Source of the DNA: Bolinopsis microptera
Taxonomy: Eukaryota > Ctenophora > Tentaculata > Lobata > Bolinopsidae
Direction of reading: 5' to 3'
Assembly: GCF_026151205.1 (NCBI RefSeq)
Contig: NC_087079.1
Coordinates: 5,227,230 to 5,291,229, forward strand
Length of the DNA: 64,000 nucleotides
In this document: in pieces, positions 33,501 through 45,500 of the stretch
How the letters are laid out: every line of letters starts with the position of its first letter
Position numbering within the stretch: position 1 is the first letter of the stretch
Program-made: the position numbers and the translations under genes
The notes under the pieces: model-generated
Databases searched by the model: none
What the model was told of the DNA's origin: nothing
Seen by the model: only the letters and a program-made list of their open reading frames with translations

Positions 33501-36500
33501 GGTGTTAGTGTTACCTCGTACATTTGGCCTCAGCAATAGTCCGGAAATGCGGACAATACTCTCATATTATTCTTAAAACATTGTGTCTGAACAATGCGGA
33601 GCCCTACGGCACACTCGGATGAGTTACTGAACATAAACTAAGGCACTTGAAAAATTGAAAACAAGTTTCCTGTTAGAGGGTAGTGAGACGTATCACCATT
33701 GTTTGGATTGATGCCAAAAGTCGCCCAAATTATTCTGGACTACTTCTGTCCTTCCTGGTCGTGCGATGTGTGCATTGGCAAACTCCCAGCCATCTCTTTG
33801 TGATTTGGCACAGCTTCCTGGACAAGGAGGAGCTAAAAATGGCAACAATACGTTGGGTAGAGATTAGAGTTTGGGTTTAAAGTACTTATACTCTATAGTT
33901 ATTTGAACCTTTGCATGGTATGGCCGACCAAGACAAAGCTATTTTCACCTGAAGGAATTTGGGACAAACTCTAAAGAGGAACTGTGAACCCTGATGTGGG
34001 ACAGGGATATATGGAAGAGGTTATCTAGCGTAGATCGGTCTTAGTTTCGACCTAGTGGTAGCAGTAGTACTCGATGTACTCCAACTACCTCTTAAGTGAT
34101 TTAGCACGGTTGTCCGGCAAGAAGCTTCCCGGGCAAGAATGTATGGAGCTACGAAAAGGCTAATGTGGAACCACGAAAAGGCAAAAACGTAGAGTTTAGA
34201 TTTTAGATTTTTTAGTGCTCCCACGATCTTCCTTATGACGTACGGATATAAGATAAATTATTTTCCCCGACGTCAGCAGGGAAAATACGTCAGGAGAAGC
34301 CCTTTGGCATGCCCTGTACGACACAAAGTGTGATTCAGACAGAAATTAAAACTATCATAAGCTAAACTATTTGCGTGGAATGGATATTGTGTTCCTAAAT
34401 TACTTTGTGGTTAAAACTTAACCCCCTTGCACGCAAAGTGTGGAGCTACTTGGAGGAAAAGGTTAAAATACGTGAGGTTAATGAGTGATCACTGATCGCC
34501 TTGTTGTAGTTACCAGCAAACGACAAATTATTTTCTCCGATGTCAGAAAAATTTCCCAGAGGGTGCTGAAAATTCAATTTCCCGGATGACCTAGAAGAAA
34601 ATAAACCGCGAAGTATTGAAGAATGCTGCCTTGTCCGCTTTATAAACAGACATTCCGACTCCTATCTTATACTAAAGTTGCCCTGAACAAGGCATCGGGG
34701 GTCCCCTTCACTATTTGAAACTTTTACAGTTACACCCCGATATCTCCCCTACCAAAAGTATGAATTTCATTGCCTAATAAACGTTTGGGAGCTGGTACAT
34801 CAAGGAAGTTGGAGTTTGGATTATATCTAAAATTAGTCAGCACTGGATGCCCTATTCATCAAGAACGTTTCCGAGGAACTTCAGGACCTTCAGGACACCT
34901 GAAGTTCAGGTGTCAGTGTTACTAACTATCTAACAGGATGAAGTTTGAAGAGGAAAGTGGGACCTGCGCCGGCCTCGGTCAGGGGATCAGACCAAGTGAC
35001 GCTTCTGCTTTTGTACTCAAACCACTGACAAAAGTGTTCTCATGGTTCAAGGGACACTTGGGTGGCCGACATCAAAGGAATACCTTTTGCAATTTCTGGC
35101 AAAACGAGATTGAGTATAAATTCTAGTAAATGCACCAATAGGACAGTAATTATAATTACATTGAGCTGAACTATAAGAACTAAAGTAGGACGAATATAAA
35201 CTCGACTATTTCATCCCAGTTCCCCAGAAACGAAACTTGGAATACAGCCTTCATTACGGTGGTTAAACTGAATTTTCCATCAACATAACCTAATTTAAAA
35301 ACTAGATTAACAAGATTAATCATCGCGATCGTCATTCACGCCGGTTCACAGCCAATGCGAGGAAAGAATATTATTTCCAATGTTGGGAAAGTGCTGGGCG
35401 TACAATGGGGCCACCGACTGGCAGTCGGAGAAGAAGATGGCGTACGATTAGAGTTAGACCCGGGGGGGTCAGACGAATGAGTGAAAATGACGCCACTGTT
35501 GTGAGCAACAGGGAGTATTAGAAAATTAGAGGAGCGGTTTAGTCGTGTGATAATCAGATGTGGGTTAAGAAGGCAATTAAGGGAGACAGCTAGAATTGAT
35601 CCAATTATTATCGACTAGCACTTTGTGGGTGTACTGAGCTAGCACTTTGTGGCGGTACTGAGCTAGCACTTGTTATTTAAAGAAAAGATACGTGACGTGG
35701 TACTCCCGCTCGTACGTGGGTTTATAAATTGTGCAAAGATGGAAATAATGAACAAATAACGGTTGATATTCCTACAATTTAAATGGGTGAGAGGCCCCTA
35801 TTAGTTTATTGAACAGTATCTGAAGATAGATAAGATTATCTTCTTCCTGCGTACGGTCATATATGAACATAGTCATCAAAACGTAATTCAATTTAATCGT
35901 CGATAAACTGTTGTGCTGAACTCATTTTTAAGAGCGTGTGGCGGTGAGTCACTCACATGGTGATGTGAGCCTTATCGGCAACTTTTCGGCAACTTATCGG
36001 CACCAAATTTCTATATTTTCAAACGTTTGTACCTCATTGGACACTTTTAACTATGCATGATTACGATGATATCTTAGTATAAATATGAACAGTCGTCCCA
36101 GTTTTTTACAATGTTATATTTAAAACTTTATTGTATATCTGGACTTTTAATCATAATTCAAATGAAATCTGTTTGCTAAAGCATGTTAGGTTGCCTGCAC
36201 CTTACATGCGACAAGCTTGCAGTTCATGAGTTATGCTAATATTTTAACGAATTTCATGAGTTATGCTAATATTTTATCGCGATTGTAGCTTATCCATTCC
36301 AATTCGATCAAAAGGTGCACGGTATAGAAGTATATAACCTGGTATAATGAAGTTCACCTAATCCCCGGTAGCCTCTCGATTCTCGAATAACCTGACAAGC
36401 GAATTTTATGTACTCCATTATTGGGCCCTATATGCATGGCCATGTACTGTGACGTTTTGTCATGGAATACAGCTCGACGTGTACTAAAGTGCGATATGAG

Positions 36501-39500
36501 CTATGTCAAATCACATTTCTTGCACGAATTGGCCAATAATACGGGTGGATCGACTTAAAGTTTGGGGGAAAAGAATAGGCCTGGTATATTAGAGTACCCG
36601 GTATAGAGAGACACGGTATATAAAGTTACCCAAAATGCAAAGGTTCGAAGTTGTAATTTGATAATTTTGAGTTAAATTAAATACTTAATCGAATCGATTT
36701 ATACGAAGAAGGACTGACTTTATCAACACAAATTTTTGGTTTCACGCTTTTTTGGCTTTTCTATTGTTCCGATCCAGTAAACGTATTAAAATAGACTTTA
36801 TTCCGAAGAAAAATGTCCTGTTTCCTGGTACAAATCAGTGCACTATTAAATCAATCGCTATGTTTTAAGATGGAAAATTATGCCCTTTCTCGAATGTTAA
36901 AATGAAGCTATCGTTCTATTCGAGGCGAGTCTGACGGCAAAACGGAGCTCTGAAGTTGAATAGATGATAAAATATTTGTAAGTTTAACATAATAGTTAAT
37001 CGTTAAATCATCATGACCGCACGCGCAGATCAAAGGGCGGGAAAAACAAAAAACATGAGGACTATCGTGATAAACACAATAACCTATTCAAGTCTTAAAA
37101 TTAAGTTTATTAAAGTTTCGGTTTTGCGCATAAACTGTTATTCTAAGCTACGGGTATATGCCTCACAGAATGGCCAAAAAAAAGGAAGGTCTCTCAAAAT
37201 CACAAAACACACTTTATTCCAGTTTTTATCTCATAAGAAGCTAAGTTGACACTCATATTTTTCTTCCCGGGGGTTGATTTAATCTCATAACCATTTTTTC
37301 TTTGAGAAAAATTGGCCGGAAACTCTTCCTCCAAAAAAACATGCCTCACAGAATGGCCAAATCTGAATTTCTATAATTTTTTGATGGAGATATTTTTTAA
37401 ATTTCTATCACCACACGTTGTTAGAAAACCTATTAAGGAATGGGGTAATAACCTAAAACTCACGAAAAAACTGAGCTGTGAAAAATTATTTCACAAAAAA
37501 GAAAAATGCCTCACAAAATGGCCAAAAAGAAATGAAAACGAGAAAATTTTATTTTTCTAAAACCTTTGGCTCTTGTTTCAGGCATGCTGCTGGTATTAAT
37601 ATGCCTTGTTAACACCCCCATATAGGTGAAATTTCTTAGAACTGAATAAAAAGGGCATAATTTCCTACACCAAAAATGGCCATTTTGTGTGGCGTTGTTC
37701 ATATTCCCTGATTTCATGATTTATAACCTTCATTCGGCTGTAAAAACACTCCATCTGGGGTGTTATTGTATGATAAATAGCTTGTGAATACTTTAGACTT
37801 ATTGTTTCATTGAATAAAAGGAGTTTTAAATTTTGGCCATTTTGTGAGGCATATTTTGGCCATTTTGTGAGGCGTTTAGCCATTTTAGCATTTTTTTTCT
37901 TCCTATATTGAACAATGTTCGTTTTGTTTGATGAATACTATTCTTTAAACATCTTCTGTCATACTGGTGCCAGAAGTTCTCACCAAAATGCAAACTTAGT
38001 TCAAAAATTTGAAAACAAATTTTGTGAGGCATATTTTGGCCATTTTGTGAGGCGTGTAGCCATTTTAGCATTTTTTTCTTCCTATATTGAACAATGTTCG
38101 TTTTGTTTGATGAATACTATTCTTTAAACATCTTCTGTCATACTGGTGCCAGAAGTTCTCACCAAAATGTAAACTTAGTTCAAAAATTTGAAAACAAATT
38201 TTCAGTGCTCAAAATTTCTACATAAACAGTCATATTTATGCCAGAAAATGTGGTCCTAGTTAATGATTTCACCACAGGAAGTGTTGCCAGAAGACTTTTG
38301 TTTCATATGGTATCCACAAAAGCTACCAGTCTTATATAAAAAATTAGTTACAAAAACATTTACAAATTTGGCCATTCTGTGAGGCTAGCCATTCTGTGAG
38401 GCATTTACCCGTAAAGTAATAATCTTTGTTAAATCAAAGCTAATGTAAATAAACAACTGGAGTCACAAACCAGGAGTTAATATTCAAAAGAGGGTTTACT
38501 CCCGTGTATCATTAAAGGAAGGGAAAAGAAAACAGGGCTCGACATAGCAGCTAACGTTTTTTGGTCACCACTCCACAAGGCAGAAGAGAAAAACAAATGT
38601 ACGCTAATTAAGAGTTTAGAGGTAAGCTCTGGGTGACCCGTATGTAAAGTAAGCCCAGGATTAACCATGTGAGATTTATAGTGTGTACATGGACACTGGA
38701 AAGTATTGTAATCCACAATATGTCAAGATGAATGCATAAATTAATCAAGTTTTTGTAAGATCTCGAAGTTTAGTTAATTGTAGGCCCCAGTATAACACGG
38801 CCAATTAACCGTGGCTAATGGCCACAAAATGACCAGAAAAACAGAAGAAGACGTGAACTCCAGTGATCATAAAGCCCGGTTTCAGCGTTATAACCACATA
38901 GTAAACAAACCGAGCTTCAATCCAGGAGCAGGAGCCTTTAACCGATAAGAGGCCGTCAAAACAAACTTTAGATAGTGATTACTGTGAGAGGGCTCGCCTT
39001 AAATAGTGAAAACAATCGTGACGTTATCGGGCTAGCCTGCATTTCCTGTTGTATTCATTTCATAGGGTTTCAACTTCCCTGATGACGCTCAGTTTTGCTT
39101 TTAATTATATTTAACTTCAACCTTTCCCACCTTTAATTCTATTTATCTCTCAAGATTCGATTTCCGGCTGCAGGAATTTGCCCTACAGACTTCCTGTAAT
39201 TTCAACGATTTTTCACCTTTCTACCATAAAATTCGCTTAATAATATTCGATACGGATCTACCTTTCTTGGTAATTAACCAAGCGGACAGTATCGGTGATG
39301 AGATTTGCACTAAAACTGCCGTCTATTTTGTAACGATAGTCCTCCTTCCTTCCAGTATGTGTTTACATAATGTGATCAGCTGATTTCAGCTCCATTTCTG
39401 GTATTAAAGCTTTCCGCATTTGCAGGGTCAACCTGCAAGTTTTAATTACAAATACAACGTTTTGGACCTTGGTTCATACCAAGGAAATGCTTCGTGTTAA

Positions 39501-42500
39501 CCGAAGATAAATCAGAAAAAGCTAAAAGAAAGCCAGTTACAACTTTATGCAGTTTAAGTGAAGCTAGCGACTACTTTGAATGCCTATCACTATTCACTAT
39601 CAGAGACATATAATTTGAAACTTTCATCAAATAGTACAGAATTACACCTGGCAATGAAACTAGATAAAAACAATAGCGACAAAGAATTTGTATGCTTGGG
39701 AAATTCTCAGACTGGTTAGGGCAGGCACAAGCAAACAGAAAGGAGCCCTCCATAAAGAAGACTTCCATAGCTTGAAAAGAAGATGCCTTTACATCTTCAT
39801 CATGACATAATCTTAGTAAAAATAGAATAATTTTGTAACCAGAAATTCCTGGAACAATTGCATTAGAATTTCTCGATGCTGTTTTTTACGGAAATCATGA
39901 GGTAATAATCATCGATGTTACAGTTTAGGACAATGACAAACAATGATGCAATCTAAACTTGTTTATCGAGTTTTCCTCACTGAAGCAGATGTAACAGATA
40001 TGATTACTAGGAAGTGTTTCCTTGTGACGTAGTTTCTTGTGGTATGGATGCTGAGGGTGGGAGGGAAGGAGTTACCCAAAAATGACGTAGATTAGAAAGA
40101 GGCTGTGGGTAGTGAGACTGAGGTGATCTGATTTGTCGTGTTAGATTCGATAGATGGAGAATGATGAGCTCATAAACTATTAGAAGAGAAATGCGGAAGT
40201 CTGCATCTGAAGCTCACAAAATAGGATTTCATGATTACAAACAAGAACAACAGGGTGAAATCGTCTTATCTGATTAAGCAGTTTTTTTATTGGCTTTGGT
40301 TCGTCATCATCCCATGGTAGCCTGATCTGGCAAAGCGATTTAAGATGGGTTGAGAAAAGGAAGTATGCAGACTGCAGAGTGTTTCAGACCAGAAGGGTTC
40401 GAGGGGGGGGGGGCCAATGGCATAAATGGAGAAAATGGAGAATTACTCATGGGTTTTTCCATTTTCTCCATAGAAATAGTCTCCATTTTATGCCATTTTA
40501 TGCCATTTTATGCCATTGAAAACCTGAAAAATTTAGAATTTCGAGAAAAATTATTTAAAAAAAAGATATTTTCGGCCAATAATGAACAGGGTATCATGAA
40601 ACATGGAGAAAAGTGGTTTATAGAAAAACTTTGAAAAATTTTGAAAAATGTTGACTTAGAAAATGTTCGGTCCGAGTCATTTTCGATACGTACCTCCCGT
40701 ATCGAAAGCTCCCGATTCCGAGCTCGTGTTGCAAAGGGGAGGCCTGCCTTCCGAGATCGCATTACCTCGAGTCCAAAATTGTGTATCGAGGGGAAGGTGT
40801 GGACTTCAAAAAACCGAAAAAATATTTTCGGCAAATAATGAACAGGGTAGCATGAAACGTGGAAAAAAAGCGGTTTTCAGAAAAAATTTGAAAAATTTTG
40901 ACCGAAAAAATATTTTCGGCTTATAATGAACAGGGTAGCATGAAACGTGGAAAAAAGCGGTTTTCAGAAAAAATTTTGACTTAGAAAATTACCCCTCGGT
41001 ACACAATTTTGGACTCGAGGCTTCCCCCTGGTAATGCAAATGCGATCTCGGAAGGCAGGCCTCCCCTTTGCAACACGAGCTCGGAATCGGGAGCTCTCGA
41101 TACGAGAGGTACGTATCGAGAATGACTCGGGCCGAAAATTTTCTAAGTCAAAATTTTTCAAAGTTTTTCTAAAAACCACTTTTCTCCACGTTTCATGCTA
41201 CCCTCTTCATTATTAGCCGAAAATATTTTTTTGGTTTTTCGGTTTATCGAAGTCTGCACCTACCCCTCGATACACAAATTTGGACTTGAGGCTTCCCACT
41301 GGTAATGCGATCTCGGAAGGCAGGCCTCCCCATTGCAGTGCGAGCTTGTTTCGACTTTCGAGGATGTAGGTCTCACTTCTCAGTGCCTATTACTCTCCCC
41401 TATTACTCACTCCTGCTGTAGCCTGTTGAAATAACTTTACACTAGTCTTGAGTAATTATGAGTTTGCCTGAAGTGTGCCTCTACTAACCTAGTATAACTA
41501 TAAGCATCTAGTAGCCTACTATGAGCTTTCATAATCTTGTTACGCCCCTAGTAAGCGTAAATAAACATGTTAGGATGTCCAATTTAGGTGTTAAATAGTG
41601 TTAAAGATGAAATTTCGAAGACAAAATTCATGGCATAAAATGGAGAAAATGGAGAATTACTCATGGGTTTTTCCATTTTCTCCATAGAAAAAGTCTCCAT
41701 TTTATGCCATTTTATGCCATTGGCCCCCCCCCCCCCCCCCCCCCCCCGGTTCGAGTTTAAATGAATATGTCTTATGTCTCATAATTATAATATGGATAAT
41801 ATGTCTTATAGATGCATATGAATATTTTTCTTCAGTCTATTTGCTCCAACAAAAGAGTATGATTAATAGGCCTGGAGACCGGAGAGTAACACCTTCTTCG
41901 GAATTGAAGATATCCTAGGCGACAGCTTGGCTGTTAAAATAATATTTCTTACACGAATTAGCCAATAATACGGGTAGATCGACTTAAAGTTTGGGGAAAA
42001 AGAATAGGCCTGGTATATCGAAGTACCTGGATTAGAGAGGCACGGTATATAGACTTATAGAGTTACCCAAAATGCAGAGGTTCGACTGTAATTTGATAAT
42101 TTTGAGTTAAATTAAATATTTAATCGAATCGATTTATACGAAGAAGGACTGACTTTTATCAACACAAATTTTTGGTTTCATGCTTTTTTGGCTTTTCTAT
42201 TGTTCCGGTCCAGTAAACGTATTAAAATAGACTTTATTCCGAAGAAAAATGTCCTGTTTCCTGGTACAAATCAGTGCAACAATTAAATCAATCGCTATGT
42301 TTTAAGATGGAAAATTATGCCCTTTCTCGAATGCTAAAATGAAGCTATCGTTCTATTCGAGGCGAGTCTGACGGCAAAACGGAGCTCTGAAGTTGAATCT
42401 GAGACTGGAGAGTAACATCTTCTTCGGAATTGAAGATGTCCCAGGCGACAGCTTGACTGTTAAAATCAGGAGCCACTTATAGCCAGCAATGAGGCAGGAC

Positions 42501-45500
42501 AGGCGAAGCATCCCTTGATGATAGCCTTGCCTGCCCTGAGAATATCTCCAGAAAGCTAACATATTATTTCTCTAAGTCTATCGTATAGTAGGTATTTCTG
42601 TGCTCAAGATTCCGGATAATATATGGCAAAATGCTTAAATTTTCTAAAAAAGAACTTGTCGACCCACAAGTTTTGTTTACAACGTTTTAATAACCAAATT
42701 TTAATTAAAACACTTTAATTATAATAGCCTCATATTATGTTGACCAAATACTTCGTAACTTCGTGTCATCAGCGACTTTATGCCCGGTTGTAGTGAATTT
42801 GGCGACTACTTTGAATCCCTATCAGTGAAGACTTCCATAACTTGATGAGTCTTATCATAACATAATAATAATCGTCAGAAATTCATGATTAATAATAATC
42901 GTCAGAATTTCACGGAAGTATGGGATTGAAATTTTTCGATGATTTTTTTACCGAAATCTAATTACAACCCATGAGGTAATAATCATTAATGTTACGGTTT
43001 AGGACAGTGACACACAATGATGCAATCTGGCCTGACCTGTCTCATTGCTGATCTTAAGTATTCTGAAATGTCACAGTCAGTCTAGCCGTTACTTTTTAAA
43101 GGAATGTTTGTGGATGTACCAGGAAGTTATCTTCCTCTGAATGTAACAACAGCTACTACACTTTCGGCCTTCACCTCAATTTTTAAACACCTCCTATATT
43201 ATGGCACTAACAGATTGATCAAATTAAACACGAAAAACAAGTTTAAATAAAAATTGCGTTATTTGTTTGTTATTATTTCAACCTTGGAATTTCCGAAAGA
43301 TACTATAAACCTACCACAATTTGATTGCTCATTGGATTACAACTAATAATTGTTAGGGAGATTTGATGAGCCGTGTAGACTGGTACCGATGCGTTTTTTC
43401 CGGTTACTCTAGCCAAGTTAGACTAAAGTCTGACCTCAAAATTCTATTTCACAACACCACTGCCAAGTTCCAGCACGAATGTATTTTATTCTAACAAAGA
43501 AAGTAGACAAAAACCTCGACCAGGTCATGACAACAATGAAATGAAATGAAATGAAATAGAGCATTTATATCCCGCTTATATCAACACAAATTTTACCAGT
43601 CCTGATAAAATAACAAGAAACATTAAGAACATAAATAGGTTTTGGTTTTGGTTTAAAGAGCTTATACTTGCCACATATGTCCAGGTGCATTATAATAATG
43701 CAGGACTTCTAGGCAATGGGCTTCGTTGTGGGACACACTTAACTAGGGAAGTTGAGAGGCCTCAATCAAGTCTCATTAAAGAGATATCAACAGAGTGTGA
43801 ACCACTGCCAAGAACATAATTAACATTGAAACAAGAAACATAATTAACATTAAAACAAGAAACATAGATAAAGTCTAATGACGATCGTAATCATTTACAC
43901 CTAGCACCTGGTGTATTCGGCGTATCTTACTGTTATTTTATGATTTACGAAATTAAAGTTCAATTTATCATCTTGTTATTAATTTTTAAACTTAAAAACT
44001 TATATATTATGACACAGTGAAACTATGGGACTACGATGTACGGGGACTTGCCACCCCATGGCAACATTAAAATGTATTGGCTCTGTTACATCGTTTCCTG
44101 TTAATATAAAATTAAGTTATATATTAAGTTATTCATAAATCATGGACTGACGGTGTTTTATAGGTAGTAACAATCAAAATAGTGAAGCAGGTTCAGCAAA
44201 ATTTGTAGCATTTGACAGTTTCATGTCCTTGATACTCAAGGAAGTTTGCAGTTGACGTGAATCTTGGAACTCGTTTAATGATGTCATGATGCCCCTTATA
44301 ATAAACTCAAGATATCATTGTTAACACGATAAACAATGATACAATCTCATTATCTTCTCTACAATGCAACTGGGGCACTTAAAGACCTAGATAGTATCCA
44401 GAACATCCCCGGGGTGGCGGAATTGGTAGACGCATCCGATTTAAGATCGGACGCCGCAAGGTGTGCAAGTTCAAGTCTTGTCCCCGGTAATTCTTTTCGA
44501 ACGAGTTTACTTTATCATTAATGCAGTAGGAAAAATATTGGTAATAAAATAGCGGACAGATGTAAAATTAAAACCTCATTATTCATGAACTGCATGAGGA
44601 GGGTTGAGAGAAGATATCCGAGACAGTCCTTAGATATTTGAGGAATTGCACGAGAAAAACGGTTAAAATATAACAATAACGGTAAACTGTTTATATAAGT
44701 GAGAATATGACGAGTGTTTAAAGAGGGGGCGAGTGACAATGGGCGAGTGACAAGGGTATAACACCCCTAGGGAGTAATATTTATTGTATTTTATTGAATA
44801 AAATTAAATAAAATTGAATAAAAATGGGGTTTATTTCATATTCTGATATCGTGATTTATAGTGAAACTTGTGTGTAGCATCATTATCAATAAATTATAGA
44901 CAATGAAACGAAAAAACTTTCAGTCGACCCGCCTTTTTGTCACCATTTTATGTCTATGACCTAACGGGAAATTGGTATTGTAGGATATTCTAATTCTACC
45001 AATTCTACCGATCCAAAAATTTCATTAAGTCAGCGGCAAAACGTTGATGGCGCCCCCAACCCCTCCCTTTCTTAGTTTAATTAAATTCCCGGTTTTAACT
45101 GCAGTGATTAATCAGATAAACTTAACCACTTTCACCCATTTCAGCCGTTCACCTCCAACACTATTGGTGGAGCGGGATTACGGCAAGCAAACAGTAAAGA
45201 TAGAAGAGGGAGTGGCAATATTCTGACCGAGTTCGGCAGCTTTATATCCAGCAAAACAACCGCTAACAAGGTGAGGTTGAGTTGGAAAATAACTGTTAAT
45301 TATATCGACTTAAACTAAAATAATCCATGATAGAATCTAATAAAGTTTGTTGTCATGTAACCACTTCATATTTCGGGACGGTTATCCTGTGGTTTTGGAT
45401 GCCAACTAGGTAACAAGATAACAACTTTAAAACGAGACTTATCAAAACGTTCCATCAGATAAATCCTCATTATATTTGTGTGATCAAATTCTCTCAATCA

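Noticed and set aside
37013..38127. Several 60-82 residue frames containing SQNGQ or HKMAK
   Set aside because: They are translations of the repeated GCCTCACARAATGGCC motif of the 37151-38411 element.
40508..41216. Arg/Ser-rich frames on both strands repeating the same peptide
   Set aside because: They come from the inverted modules of the hAT-like element and appear on opposite strands as mirror copies.
44408..44489. Idea that the window is bacterial or a symbiont contig because of the tRNA
   Set aside because: Spliced animal genes on both sides and animal transposons throughout show nuclear animal DNA.
44336..44521. 61-residue frame spanning the tRNA
   Set aside because: The tRNA cloverleaf explains the sequence; the peptide has no support.
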